Part shown: one piece after another, positions 12,099 to 20,420 of the stretch
Layout: the number at the start of each line of letters is the position of its first letter
Position numbering within the stretch: position 1 is the stretch's first letter
Source: Pseudoxanthomonas suwonensis 11-1
Lineage (GTDB): Bacteria; Pseudomonadota; Gammaproteobacteria; Xanthomonadales; Xanthomonadaceae
Reading direction: 5' to 3'
NCBI RefSeq assembly: GCF_000185965.1
Contig: NC_014924.1
Coordinates: 682,001 to 746,000 of the forward strand
Length of the DNA: 64,000 nt
Notes under the pieces: model-generated
The model's input: only the letters and a program-made list of their open reading frames with translations
Told to the model about the DNA's origin: nothing
Database searches by the model: none
Program-made: the position numbers and the translations under genes

Positions 12099-13192
12099 CC
12101 ACGACCTTCGACGCCTTCGACCACGCATGCATGGCGCGCGCGCTGCAGCTGGCCGCGCGCGGGCTCTACACCGCGCGGCCCAATCCGGTGGTCGGCTGCG
12201 TGGTCGCGAAGGACGGCGCGGTCGTCGGCGAAGGCTGGCATCCGCGCGCCGGCGAGCCGCACGCCGAGGTCTTCGCCCTGCGCGAAGCCGGCGAACGCGC
12301 GCGCGGCGCCACCGCCTACGTGACCCTGGAGCCCTGCGCCCACCATGGCCGCACGCCACCGTGCGCCGAGGCGCTGGTGCAGGCCGGCGTGGCGCGGGTG
12401 GTGGCGGCCATGCGCGATCCGTTCCCGCGGGTCGACGGCGCCGGCTTCGCGCGGCTGCAGGCGGCCGGCATCGCGGTCGCCGCCGGCCTGATGGAGGGGC
12501 AGGCACGGGATCTCAACCGCGGTTTCCTGTCGCGCTTCACCCGCGGCCGGCCCTGGCTGCGGGTCAAGCTTGCCGCCAGCCTCGACGGCCGCACAGCGAT
12601 GGCCAGCGGCGAGTCCAAGTGGATCACGGGCGAGGCCGCGCGCGCCGACGTGCAGCGCTGGCGCGCACGCAGCGGGGCGATCCTGACCGGCGCCGACACC
12701 GTGCTGGCCGACGACCCGGCCCTGACCGTGCGCCTGGGCGACGCCACCCCGTTCCAGCCACCGCTGCGGGTGGTGCTCGACAGCCGCCTGCGCAGCCTGG
12801 CCATGCCCAGGGTGCGCGACGGCTCGGCGCCCACGCTTTACCTGCATGGCCCGGACGCGGTGCCGCCGCCGGGCCTGGATGCGGAGTTCGCCGTCGTGCC
12901 GACGCGCGATGGCCACCTGGACCTGGAGTCCGCGCTGCGGCTTCTGGCAGGACGTGACATCAACGAGGTCCAGGTCGAGGCCGGCCCGGCCCTGTGTGGG
13001 GCGTTGCTGCACGCCGGCCTGGTCGACGAGCTGCTGCTGTACCAGGCGCCGCTGGTCCTGGGCGACACCGCGCGTCCGCTGTTCGCCGGGCTGGGGATCG
13101 AGGCCATGGCCCAGCGCCTGCGGCTGGAGCTGGTCGAGGCGGCGATGGTCGGGGACGACCGCCGCCTGCTGCTGCGCCCGGCCCAGGCCTGA
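12095..13192 (+). CDS. ribD: Bifunctional riboflavin deaminase/reductase RibD
   Basis: A 365-residue enzyme for the second and third steps of riboflavin synthesis. The N-terminal cytidine-deaminase-like domain shows the zinc site H56-A-E58 plus C81 and C90 (PCAHHGRTPPC). The C-terminal reductase domain starts near residue 150 (RPWLRVKLAASLDGRTA) and has TGADTVLADDP and QVEAGPALCGALL. It overlaps the acetyltransferase stop as ATGA. The FMN riboswitch lies after this gene, not before it, so ribD would not be under the same switch unless another copy lies upstream. Confidence 0.97.
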   Translation: MTTTFDAFDHACMARALQLAARGLYTARPNPVVGCVVAKDGAVVGEGWHPRAGEPHAEVFALREAGERARGATAYVTLEPCAHHGRTPPCAEALVQAGVARVVAAMRDPFPRVDGAGFARLQAAGIAVAAGLMEGQARDLNRGFLSRFTRGRPWLRVKLAASLDGRTAMASGESKWITGEAARADVQRWRARSGAILTGADTVLADDPALTVRLGDATPFQPPLRVVLDSRLRSLAMPRVRDGSAPTLYLHGPDAVPPPGLDAEFAVVPTRDGHLDLESALRLLAGRDINEVQVEAGPALCGALLHAGLVDELLLYQAPLVLGDTARPLFAGLGIEAMAQRLRLELVEAAMVGDDRRLLLRPAQA

Positions 13193-13291
13193 ACCGCCGG
13201 GACGCTGCGTCCCGGCGCCGCGCCGGGGTCTTCGGGGCAGGGTGGTAGAATCCGCCCGCCGGTCCAGGCCGGCACCCAAACCAGAACCAAA

Positions 13292-13467
13292 CGTCTTCAG
13301 GGCGGGGTGGAATTCCCCACCGGCGGTAGGCGCCGTTCCCGGCAACGGGGCAGGCGTGAGCCCGCGAGCGCCTCCGGCCATCCGGAGGGTCAGCAGATCC
13401 GGTCAGATGCCGGAGCCGACGGTCGTGGCGCGCTGGTCGCGCCCTAGAGTCCGGATGAGAGAAGACG
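13292..13467 (+). promoter_or_regulatory. FMN riboswitch (RFN element)
   Basis: The P1 stem is CGTCTTC (13292-13298) pairing with GAAGACG (13461-13467). The conserved core follows the FMN aptamer consensus: CAGGGCGGGGTG, CCCCACCGGCGGTA, GTGAGCCCGCGAGCG, GTCAGCAGATCCGGT and the tail TAGAGTCCGGATG. It lies 144 bases upstream of ribE and controls riboflavin genes in response to FMN. A hairpin that could be its expression platform follows at once. Confidence 0.96.
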
Positions 13468-13470
13468 CCG

Positions 13471-13505
13471 CGCCCGGCCGCAAGGCCTGGGCGTGCGTGC
13501 TTTTG
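13471..13505 (+). terminator. Hairpin behind the FMN aptamer (expression platform)
   Basis: CGCCCGGCC pairs with GGCC-T-GGGCG around a GCAA tetraloop with one bulged T. TTTT follows at 13501-13504. Coming straight after the aptamer, it is a likely ligand-dependent terminator. The alternative is translational control at the GGGAGG ribosome binding site near 13596-13601. Confidence 0.6.
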
Positions 13506-13610
13506 CCCCTGGACGTTTTTCGCCATCGAACGCGGGAGACGCTCCATGCTGCAACCGACCACCATCCTCCATGCCGCGCGGACGCGCGCGTGCCGCGGGA
13601 GGACGTGCTG

Positions 13611-14231
13611 ATGTTCACCGGGATCATCGAAGGCGTCGGCCGCCTGGCCGCGCGCGAGCCGCGCGGCGGCGACGTGCGCTTCAGCTTCGCCACTGGCACC
13701 CTGCCGTGGCTGGACAGCGGCGCGGACGAGATTCGCCTGGGCGAGAGCATCGCGGTCAATGGCGTGTGCCTGACCGTGATCGCGTTCAATGCGCAGGGCT
13801 TCCAGGCCGACGCCTCCACCGAGACCCTGGCCCTGACCACCCTGGGCGAGCTACCGGTGGGCGCGGCACTGAACCTGGAGCGGGCCATGCGCCCCACCGA
13901 CCGCCTCGGCGGCCACATGGTCAGCGGCCATGTCGACGGCATCGGCCGGGTGCTGTCGGTGCACGAGGATGCGCGCGCGCAGCGCTGGCGCTTCGCCGCC
14001 CCGCAGCAGCTGCTGAAGTACATCGCGAAGAAGGGCTCGATCTGCGTCGATGGCGTCAGCCTGACCGTCAACGAGGTCGACGGCGAAGGCTTCGAGGTCG
14101 CGCTGATCCCGCATACGGTGGCCCATACCCGCTTCGCGGAGACGAAGGTCGGCGAGGCGGTGAACCTGGAGATCGACCTGGTCGCGCGCTACGTCGAACG
14201 CCTGCTGGGCGAGCGCGGAGGCCAGGCATGA
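13611..14231 (+). CDS. ribE: Riboflavin synthase, alpha subunit
   Basis: A 206-residue enzyme that dismutates two 6,7-dimethyl-8-ribityllumazines to riboflavin. It shows the internal duplication of lumazine-binding domains: MFTGIIEGVG with VNGVCLTV in the first, GHMVSGHVDGIG with VDGVSLTVNEV in the second. GGGAGG stands 9 bases upstream of ATG 13611. It is the first gene after the FMN riboswitch, and its stop overlaps the next start as ATGA. Some annotations use the symbol ribC for this protein. Confidence 0.96.
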   Translation: MFTGIIEGVGRLAAREPRGGDVRFSFATGTLPWLDSGADEIRLGESIAVNGVCLTVIAFNAQGFQADASTETLALTTLGELPVGAALNLERAMRPTDRLGGHMVSGHVDGIGRVLSVHEDARAQRWRFAAPQQLLKYIAKKGSICVDGVSLTVNEVDGEGFEVALIPHTVAHTRFAETKVGEAVNLEIDLVARYVERLLGERGGQA

Positions 14232-15322
14232 ACTTCGCCCCGGTTCCCGAGCTGCTGGAGGAGATCCGTGCCGGGCGCATGGTGGTCATCGTCGACGACG
14301 AGGACCGCGAGAACGAAGGCGACCTGATCATGGCCGCCGAGCTGGTGCGTCCGGCCGACATCAACTTCATGGTCACCCACGCCCGTGGCCTGGTGTGCCT
14401 GTCGCTGACCCGCGAGCGCTGCACCCAGCTGGGCCTGGTGCCGATGGTCCAGCGCAACACCGCGCAGTTCCATACCAACTTCACCGTCAGCATCGAGGCG
14501 GCCGAGGGCGTGACCACCGGCATCTCCGCCTACGACCGCGCCCACACCATCCGCACCGCGGTGCGCCCGGATGCCAGGCCTACGGACCTGAGCCAGCCAG
14601 GCCACGTGTTCCCGCTGATCGCCCAGCCCGGTGGCGTGCTGACCCGCGCCGGCCACACCGAGGCGGCCAGCGACCTGCCGATGCTGGCGGGCCTGGAACC
14701 GGCCGGCGTGCTGGTCGAGGTGATGAATGCCGACGGCACCATGGCCCGGCGCCCGCAGCTGGAGGAGTTCGCCCGCGCGCACGGGCTGAAGATCGGCTCG
14801 ATCGCCGACCTGATCGCCTGGCGCCTGGCCAACGAGCACACGGTGGAGCGGGTGGACGAGCGCGAGGTCCAGACCGAGTTCGGTCCGTTCCGGCTGGTCA
14901 CCTACCGCGACCGCATCGCCCACGAGCTGCACTTCGCCCTGGTCCGCGGCACCCCTGACCGCGATACCCCGACCCTGGTCCGGGTCCAGGTCGAGAACCC
15001 GCTGGCCGACCTGCTGCACTGGCGCCGCGACGACTTCGGCGTGGCCGGTACCGATGCGCTGCGCGCGATCGCCGCCGAAGGGCAGGGCGTGATGGTGGTG
15101 CTGTCGGCCCCGCGCGATCCGGAGGCCCTGCTGGCTCGCCTGCGCGCCGAGCCGGAGGCCCGCCGCGATCCCAGGGACGTGGGCCAGTGGCGGCGCAACG
15201 GCGCCGGCGCCCAGATCCTGGCCGATCTCGGCCTGGGCCGGCTGCGGGTGCTGGGCACCCCGCGCCGGCAGATTGGCCTGGCCGGCTATGGCCTGGAAGT
15301 GGTCGAGTACCTGTCGCCCTGA
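14228..15322 (+). CDS. ribB: DHBP synthase with degenerate GTP cyclohydrolase II domain (RibBX-like)
   Basis: A 364-residue protein. The N-terminal 3,4-dihydroxy-2-butanone-4-phosphate synthase domain (about 1-205) is intact: DDEDRENEGDLIMAAE, TGISAYDRAHTI and GHTEAASDLP carry the metal and substrate residues. The C-terminal domain (about 210-364) is shaped like GTP cyclohydrolase II but lacks the three zinc cysteines (GD-x-F-x-S-x-RCDCG); the corresponding segment reads VRVQVENPLADLLHW. It should therefore make only DHBP, and a separate ribA is expected elsewhere. Such RibBX variants are known in Proteobacteria. It would often be annotated as ribBA. Confidence 0.93.
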   Translation: MNFAPVPELLEEIRAGRMVVIVDDEDRENEGDLIMAAELVRPADINFMVTHARGLVCLSLTRERCTQLGLVPMVQRNTAQFHTNFTVSIEAAEGVTTGISAYDRAHTIRTAVRPDARPTDLSQPGHVFPLIAQPGGVLTRAGHTEAASDLPMLAGLEPAGVLVEVMNADGTMARRPQLEEFARAHGLKIGSIADLIAWRLANEHTVERVDEREVQTEFGPFRLVTYRDRIAHELHFALVRGTPDRDTPTLVRVQVENPLADLLHWRRDDFGVAGTDALRAIAAEGQGVMVVLSAPRDPEALLARLRAEPEARRDPRDVGQWRRNGAGAQILADLGLGRLRVLGTPRRQIGLAGYGLEVVEYLSP

Positions 15323-15398
15323 GGCGGCGGATACCCGGCATCCGGCCCCGGACCCCGGCGTCCGGTAAACTGTGCGGCCCCTGAGGATCCCCGAACCC

Positions 15399-15866
15399 AT
15401 GACCCTGTACGAAGGCGACCTGCGCGTGCCTGCCGGCGCCCGCTTCGCGATCCTGGCCAGCCGCTGGAACGCGCGCATCACCGACGCCCTGGTGGCCGGT
15501 GCGCGCCGCAGCCTGGCCGACAACGGCGTCCCCGAGGACGCGGTGGACGTGGTCCGCCTGCCTGGCGCCTGGGAGCTGCCGATGGCCGCGCGCAAGCTGG
15601 CCGGGGCCGGCAGCCACGCCGCGGTCATCGCCCTGGGCTGCGTGGTCCGCGGCGATACCCGCCACTACGAGCACGTCGCCGACCTGTGCGCCGAAGGCCT
15701 GATGCGCGTGGCGCTGGATACCGGCGTGCCGGTGCTCAACGGCGTGCTGGCGGTGGAGCGTTTCGAGGATGCCGAGGCCCGCGCCGGCGGCAGCCACGGC
15801 AACAAGGGTGAGGAAGCGGCGATGGCCGCGCTGGAAATGGTCAACCTGCTGGAGCGCCTGCCATGA
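15399..15866 (+). CDS. ribH: 6,7-dimethyl-8-ribityllumazine synthase
   Basis: A 155-residue subunit that condenses DHBP with 5-amino-6-ribitylaminouracil. It carries ASRWN near the N-terminus (substrate phosphate side), LPGAWELP, and [17 protein letters not shown], which includes the catalytic histidine region. ATG 15399 is chosen over 15372 because the family N-terminus begins a few residues before GDLRVP. The stop overlaps nusB as ATGA. Confidence 0.97.
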   Translation: MTLYEGDLRVPAGARFAILASRWNARITDALVAGARRSLADNGVPEDAVDVVRLPGAWELPMAARKLAGAGSHAAVIALGCVVRGDTRHYEHVADLCAEGLMRVALDTGVPVLNGVLAVERFEDAEARAGGSHGNKGEEAAMAALEMVNLLERLP

Positions 15867-16333
15867 ACCGTCCGTTCCGTTCCCGCACCGGCGTCGATCC
15901 GGTCCTGCGCGCCCGCGCGCGCCGTCGCGCCCTGCAGGCGATCTACGCCTGGCAGATTTCCGGTGGCAACGCCCAGCAGGTGATCGCCCAGTTCGCCCAC
16001 GAGCAGGCGCACGAGATCGCCGACCTGACCTACTTCGAGGACCTGGTCACCGGCGTGCTCTCGCACCGTGCCAGCCTCGACGAGGCCCTGGCCCCGCACC
16101 TGGACCGCGCCGTCGAGGAAGTGGACGCGATCGAGCGCGCGGTGCTGCGCCTGGCCGCCTACGAGCTGCTGCACCGGGTGGATGTGCCGTACCGGGTGGT
16201 CATCAACGAGGCGATCGAGATCGCCAAGCGCTTCGGTTCCGAGCACGGCCACACCTACGTCAACGGCGTTCTGGACCGTGCCAGCGCGCAGTGGCGCCAG
16301 GCCGAGGTCCAGGCCTCGCGCAACGGCCGCTGA
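15863..16333 (+). CDS. nusB: Transcription antitermination factor NusB
   Basis: A 156-residue all-alpha protein that, with NusE (S10), binds boxA RNA to prevent early termination of rRNA transcription. Recognisable segments are [16 protein letters not shown], the central [17 protein letters not shown] and [14 protein letters not shown], then VNGVLDRA at the end. It is translationally coupled to ribH, the normal order in gammaproteobacteria. Confidence 0.97.
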   Translation: MNRPFRSRTGVDPVLRARARRRALQAIYAWQISGGNAQQVIAQFAHEQAHEIADLTYFEDLVTGVLSHRASLDEALAPHLDRAVEEVDAIERAVLRLAAYELLHRVDVPYRVVINEAIEIAKRFGSEHGHTYVNGVLDRASAQWRQAEVQASRNGR

Positions 16334-16403
16334 TCCAGCAGTAATGCTCGCCGCCGGCGACCTGCCGACCGGCGCGCCCAGCCTCCCGCACGCCGGAGCC
16401 GCC

Positions 16404-17378
16404 ATGGCCGAGTTCGACCTGATCGGGCTGATCCGCGAGCGCGCCACGACGCGCGACGACGTGCTGCTGGGCATCGGCGACGACGCCGCACTGCTGCAAC
16501 CGCCACCGGGCCAGGCCCTGGTGGTGACTGCCGACACCCTCAACGGGGGCGTGCATTTCCCCGCCGACACCCGGCCGGCCGACATCGGCTGGAAGGCGCT
16601 GGCGGTGAACCTGTCCGACCTGGCCTCGATGGGGGCGAAGCCGGCGTGGTGCACGCTCTCGCTCTCGCTGCCGCGTGCAGACGCTGCGTGGGTCGAGGCC
16701 TTTATCGACGGCTTCCTCGAACTGGCCGGCCGCCACGGCATCGCCCTGGTCGGCGGCGACACCACCCGCGGGCCACTGTCGATCGGCGTGACCGCGATGG
16801 GCCTGGTCGAACACGGCGCTGCACTGCGCCGCGATCGCGCGCGGGTGGGCGACGATATCTGGGTCACCGGCACGCCTGGCGATGCCGCCGGCGCACTGGT
16901 GCTGGGCGGGCATATGCCTGGTCCGCAGCCAGCAGGCGAAGCGTCTGCCGCTGCACGCGCAATACTCGAGGCCCGTCTGGCGAGGCCCACCCCGCGGGTG
17001 GAGGCCGGCCGCGCGCTGCTGGGCCTGGCGCATGCCTGCGTCGATGTCTCCGATGGGCTGCTGGCCGACCTGGGCCATGTCTGCGCCCGCAGCGGCGTCG
17101 GCGCCGAGGTGTGGCTGGAAGCGCTGCCCGCATCGGCTGCGCTGCGCGAGGTCTTCGCCGATGCCGCGCACGTGCTGCAGGCCGCGGGTGGCGACGACTA
17201 CGAGCTTTGCTTCACCGCGCCACCGAACCTGCGCGAACAGGTCCAGCTTGCGCTGGAGCACGTGGGCGTCGATGGCACCCGTATCGGCCGCATCGTCGCG
17301 GGCCGGGGCGTGCGCGCGCTGGATGCGCAGGGCCAGCCGTGGCAGCCGCCACGCGCGGGCTACGAACACTTCGGCTGA
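16404..17378 (+). CDS. thiL: Thiamine-monophosphate kinase
   Basis: A 324-residue kinase that makes thiamine pyrophosphate from thiamine monophosphate. Family motifs are GIGDDAALL near the N-terminus, ADTLNGGVHF, KALAVNLSDLASMGA, GGDTTRG and DVSDGLLADLGH; the aspartates bind Mg-ATP. ATG 16404 gives the normal MAEFDLIGLI start. It follows nusB by 70 bases. The stop is 6 bases from the end of the convergent PatB-like gene. Confidence 0.97.
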   Translation: MAEFDLIGLIRERATTRDDVLLGIGDDAALLQPPPGQALVVTADTLNGGVHFPADTRPADIGWKALAVNLSDLASMGAKPAWCTLSLSLPRADAAWVEAFIDGFLELAGRHGIALVGGDTTRGPLSIGVTAMGLVEHGAALRRDRARVGDDIWVTGTPGDAAGALVLGGHMPGPQPAGEASAAARAILEARLARPTPRVEAGRALLGLAHACVDVSDGLLADLGHVCARSGVGAEVWLEALPASAALREVFADAAHVLQAAGGDDYELCFTAPPNLREQVQLALEHVGVDGTRIGRIVAGRGVRALDAQGQPWQPPRAGYEHFG

Positions 17379-17384
17379 GCCGAC

Positions 17385-18551
17385 TCAGCCGCGTCCTGCC
17401 ACCGCGGCGGCCATGCGCCGCACGGCTTCCTCCAGCAGCGGGCGCGGCATGGCGAAGTTGAGCCGCACATGGCCTTCGCCACCCTGGCCGCACTCGGCGC
17501 CATCGGTCAGCGCCACCTGCGCGTGGCGGCGGAAGAACTGCGCCGGCGGCACCTCCAGTTCCAGCGGGCGGCAGTCCAGCCAGGCCAGGTAGGTGCCCTG
17601 CGGCGCGATATAGCCGACCTGCGGCAGCAGTTCGGCCAGCAGCCGGCCCAACAGGTCGCGGTTGCCGCGCAGGTAGTCCAGCACCGCCAGCCGCCAGGGA
17701 TCGCCCTCGCGCCAGGCCGTGGTATGCGCGACCACGCCCAGGGTGGCGGTGCTGTTGCCGGCGAAGTGGCCGATGCGCCGCCACGTTTCCAGGTCGGCCG
17801 GATGGGTGAACACCAGCTGCGCGCACTTCATCCCGGCCAGGTTCCAGGCCTTGGACGCGGAGATCGCGGTGATCGCCTGGCGTGCGGCTTCCCCGCCGAG
17901 CGAGGCATAGGGAACGTGTCGTGCGCCGGGGTACACCAGCGGTGCATGAATCTCGTCGGCGAACACGCGCACGTCGTGGCGCGCGGCGATCGCGGCGATG
18001 CGCTCCAGTTCCTTGCGCGAGTAAACCTTCCCGATCGGATTGTGCGGATTGCACAGCAGCAGCATGCGTGCGCCGCCGGCCAGCGCGGCCTCCAGTGCAT
18101 CCTCGTCCAGCGTCCACTCGTCCCGGCCGCGGTGCATGGGCACCGGCACCACCGGGTTGCCGAGCAGTTCCAGCAGCGGCACGAACGGCATGTAGCACGG
18201 CATCGGCAGCGCCACCGGCGCGCCGGCGGGCAGGTAGTGGCGCAGCACGATCTCCAGCGCGGCGATCACGTCCGGCACCGCGCGCACCTGCGAGGCGTCG
18301 ATCTCCCAGGCGTGGTGTGCGCGCTGCCACTGCGCGCAGGCTTCGGCCAGCGTGCGCACCGGCGCGGCGGAGAGATAGCCGAGCTGGCCGGCATCCACCG
18401 CGGCGTGCAGCGCCTGGCGGATCGGCGCGGCCACGCCGAAGTCCATCTCCGCCACGAAGGCGCCGATGCAGTCGGGGAAGGCGCGCCACTTCAGGCCGCC
18501 GGCCTGGCGCAACTGCTCGAGGGTGATGCGGTCGAACTGGCTGGTATCCAC
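17385..18551 (-). CDS. MalY/PatB family PLP-dependent C-S lyase
   Basis: A 388-residue fold-type I PLP enzyme of the MalY/PatB group, usually cystathionine beta-lyase active. PLP lysine K234 lies in SASKAWNLAGMK, the signature of the group. Also present are the N-terminal FVAEMDFGVAAPI, the LLCNPHNPIGKVYS loop and ADEIHAPLVYPG with the PLP-nitrogen aspartate. The gene is on the minus strand behind the FAD oxidoreductase gene (40 bases apart), so the two may be co-transcribed. A role in methionine or cysteine metabolism is inferred from the family. Confidence 0.9.
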   Translation of the reverse strand: MDTSQFDRITLEQLRQAGGLKWRAFPDCIGAFVAEMDFGVAAPIRQALHAAVDAGQLGYLSAAPVRTLAEACAQWQRAHHAWEIDASQVRAVPDVIAALEIVLRHYLPAGAPVALPMPCYMPFVPLLELLGNPVVPVPMHRGRDEWTLDEDALEAALAGGARMLLLCNPHNPIGKVYSRKELERIAAIAARHDVRVFADEIHAPLVYPGARHVPYASLGGEAARQAITAISASKAWNLAGMKCAQLVFTHPADLETWRRIGHFAGNSTATLGVVAHTTAWREGDPWRLAVLDYLRGNRDLLGRLLAELLPQVGYIAPQGTYLAWLDCRPLELEVPPAQFFRRHAQVALTDGAECGQGGEGHVRLNFAMPRPLLEEAVRRMAAAVAGRG

Positions 18552-18590
18552 GCGCGTGCTCCGTGCCGGCGGACGATGGTCGGTGGCGCC

Positions 18591-19982
18591 TCAGCCCCGC
18601 GGGGGCGGCAGCACCTTGCCTGGATTGAGGATGCCATCCGGATCCAGCGCCGCCTTCACCGCGCGCATCGCCGCCAGGGTGGCCGCGTCGAAGGCGCGAT
18701 CCATCCAGTCGCGCTTGGCCGCGCCGATGCCGTGCTCGCCCGACAGCGTGCCGCCCAGGGCGATCACTTCGGCGAACAGTCCCTCCAGCGCGGCATGCGC
18801 GCGCGCGTCCTCGGCCGGATCGTCGGGGTGGTACATGATGTTGACGTGCAGGTTGCCGTTGCCGGCATGGCCGAAGGCCACGATCGGAAGCGCATGCTTG
18901 GCCGACAGCGCCTCCACCGCGGCGACCAGGTCGGGGATGCGCGACACCGGCACCACCACGTCCTCGTTGATCTTGCCGGGCGCGATGCTGCGCAGCGCCG
19001 GCGAGAGCGCACGCCGCGCCGCCCACAGGCGATCGCGCGCGGCGCCGTCCATGGCCACGTCCAGGTCGAGCATGCCGTCGCCTTCGGCCGCATCGGCCAG
19101 CGCCTGCAATGCAATCGGCAGGGTGTCCTCGTCGCCGTCGGCCTCGACCAGCAGCATCGCGCCGGCGTCGGGCACGTCCGTGCCGTTGCGGCGGAGCAGG
19201 GAGATCGCGCTGCGGTCCATGAATTCGAGCATCGCCGGCACCTGCGGCTGGCGCATCAGCCGCGAAACCGCCGCCGCGGCGCTGGCCGTGTCGCGGTAGA
19301 ACACGCGCAGCCCGGCCTGCGCCTTCGGCCGCGGCAGCAGGCGCAGGGTGGCCTCGACGATCAGCGCCAGCGTGCCCTCGCTGCCGACGACCAGATGGGT
19401 GAGGTCGTAGCCGGTGGCGTCCTTGGTCCAGGGGCCACCGCAGCGAATCACATCGCCCGTGCCGGTCACCGCCACCAGGCCGAGCACGTTGTCGCGGGTG
19501 GTGCCGTACTTCACCGCGCGCGGGCCGCCGGCATTGCAGGCGAGGTTGCCGCCGATGGTGCAGCGGTCCGCGCTGGAGGGATCAGGCGCCCAGAACAGGC
19601 CCAGCGGCTGCAGCGCCTGCTGCAGGTCGCCGTTGAGCACGCCTGGCTGGACCACGGCGCAGCGGTCGTCGGGGCGGATGTCGAGGATCCGGTCCATGCG
19701 CGCGAACGAGACCACCACGCCGCCAGCGAAAGGCACCGCGCCGGCGGCGGTGCCGGTGCCGGCGCCGCGCGCGACCACGGCCACGTGGTGCGCGCGGCAG
19801 GCGCGCACTATGGCGGCGACCTGGCCGCTGTCGGCGGGGATGGCCACGGCATCGGGCATGGCCCGGCGCCGCGAATCGTCCTGGCCATGGGCCCGGCGTG
19901 CGGCCTCGTCGGTGCGCCAACCCTCCGGACCGAGCAGGGCGGAGAGTTCGGCGTCGAGCGCGGCGGGCAGGGTGGCGGTCAT
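18591..19982 (-). CDS. FAD-binding oxidoreductase, GlcD/D-lactate dehydrogenase type
   Basis: A 463-residue flavoprotein of the PCMH/FAD-oxidase-C superfamily. The FAD domain includes VVARGAGTGTAAGAVPF, VQPGVLNGDLQ, DPSSADRCTIGGNLACNAGG and VKYGTTRDNVLGL, a textbook GlcD/Dld series. The C-terminal domain has the H-x-GDGN-like IVAFGHAGNGNLHVNIMY and LSGEHGIGAAKRDW motifs. It probably oxidises a 2-hydroxy acid such as D-lactate or glycolate and passes electrons to the quinone pool. The absence of glcE/glcF neighbours argues against a three-subunit glycolate oxidase. Confidence 0.92.
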   Translation of the reverse strand: MTATLPAALDAELSALLGPEGWRTDEAARRAHGQDDSRRRAMPDAVAIPADSGQVAAIVRACRAHHVAVVARGAGTGTAAGAVPFAGGVVVSFARMDRILDIRPDDRCAVVQPGVLNGDLQQALQPLGLFWAPDPSSADRCTIGGNLACNAGGPRAVKYGTTRDNVLGLVAVTGTGDVIRCGGPWTKDATGYDLTHLVVGSEGTLALIVEATLRLLPRPKAQAGLRVFYRDTASAAAAVSRLMRQPQVPAMLEFMDRSAISLLRRNGTDVPDAGAMLLVEADGDEDTLPIALQALADAAEGDGMLDLDVAMDGAARDRLWAARRALSPALRSIAPGKINEDVVVPVSRIPDLVAAVEALSAKHALPIVAFGHAGNGNLHVNIMYHPDDPAEDARAHAALEGLFAEVIALGGTLSGEHGIGAAKRDWMDRAFDAATLAAMRAVKAALDPDGILNPGKVLPPPRG

Positions 19983-20012
19983 CCCGGGATTGTAGGCCGC
20001 GCGCCGGCGGGC

Positions 20013-20411
20013 TCAGGCATCGTCCGCGCGGAACGCATCCTTGAGCCAGTGGATCGAAGGCGCGGCTGGATCGCCGCTGGCCTCGGCCACGTCGAAGCGG
20101 CACGGACAGCGGGCGAGTCGCGGATTGCCGGAGAGGTAGAGCTGCGCCGCGCGCACGAGGCGCCGGCGCTTGCCGCCGTCGACCGAGGCGAAGCCGCCAC
20201 CGAATGCGGCACCGGCGCGGTAGCGGACCTCGACGAAGACCAGGGTGTCGCCATCGCGCATCACCAGGTCCAGCTCGCCGCCGCGGTAGCCGACGTTGCG
20301 CGCCAGCGTGTGCAGGCCTGCACGTTCAAGGTGCGCCTGCACCGCGTCCTCGACCAGCGCGCCGCGGGCGCGGCGGTCGATCGGTCCCGGGCCCGTCCCT
20401 GGGCGCCGCAT
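20013..20411 (-). CDS. yraN: YraN/UPF0102 family nuclease-like protein
   Basis: A 132-residue protein of the UPF0102 family, with a restriction-endonuclease-like core. [13 protein letters not shown]-x-FVEVRYR supplies the E-x-D...E-x-R/K arrangement, followed by [13 protein letters not shown]. The biochemical role is unsettled. Its place just downstream of lpoA and divergent from rsmI matches the E. coli yraL-yraM-yraN order. Confidence 0.93.
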   Translation of the reverse strand: MRRPGTGPGPIDRRARGALVEDAVQAHLERAGLHTLARNVGYRGGELDLVMRDGDTLVFVEVRYRAGAAFGGGFASVDGGKRRRLVRAAQLYLSGNPRLARCPCRFDVAEASGDPAAPSIHWLKDAFRADDA

Positions 20412-20420
20412 GGGCCGTGC

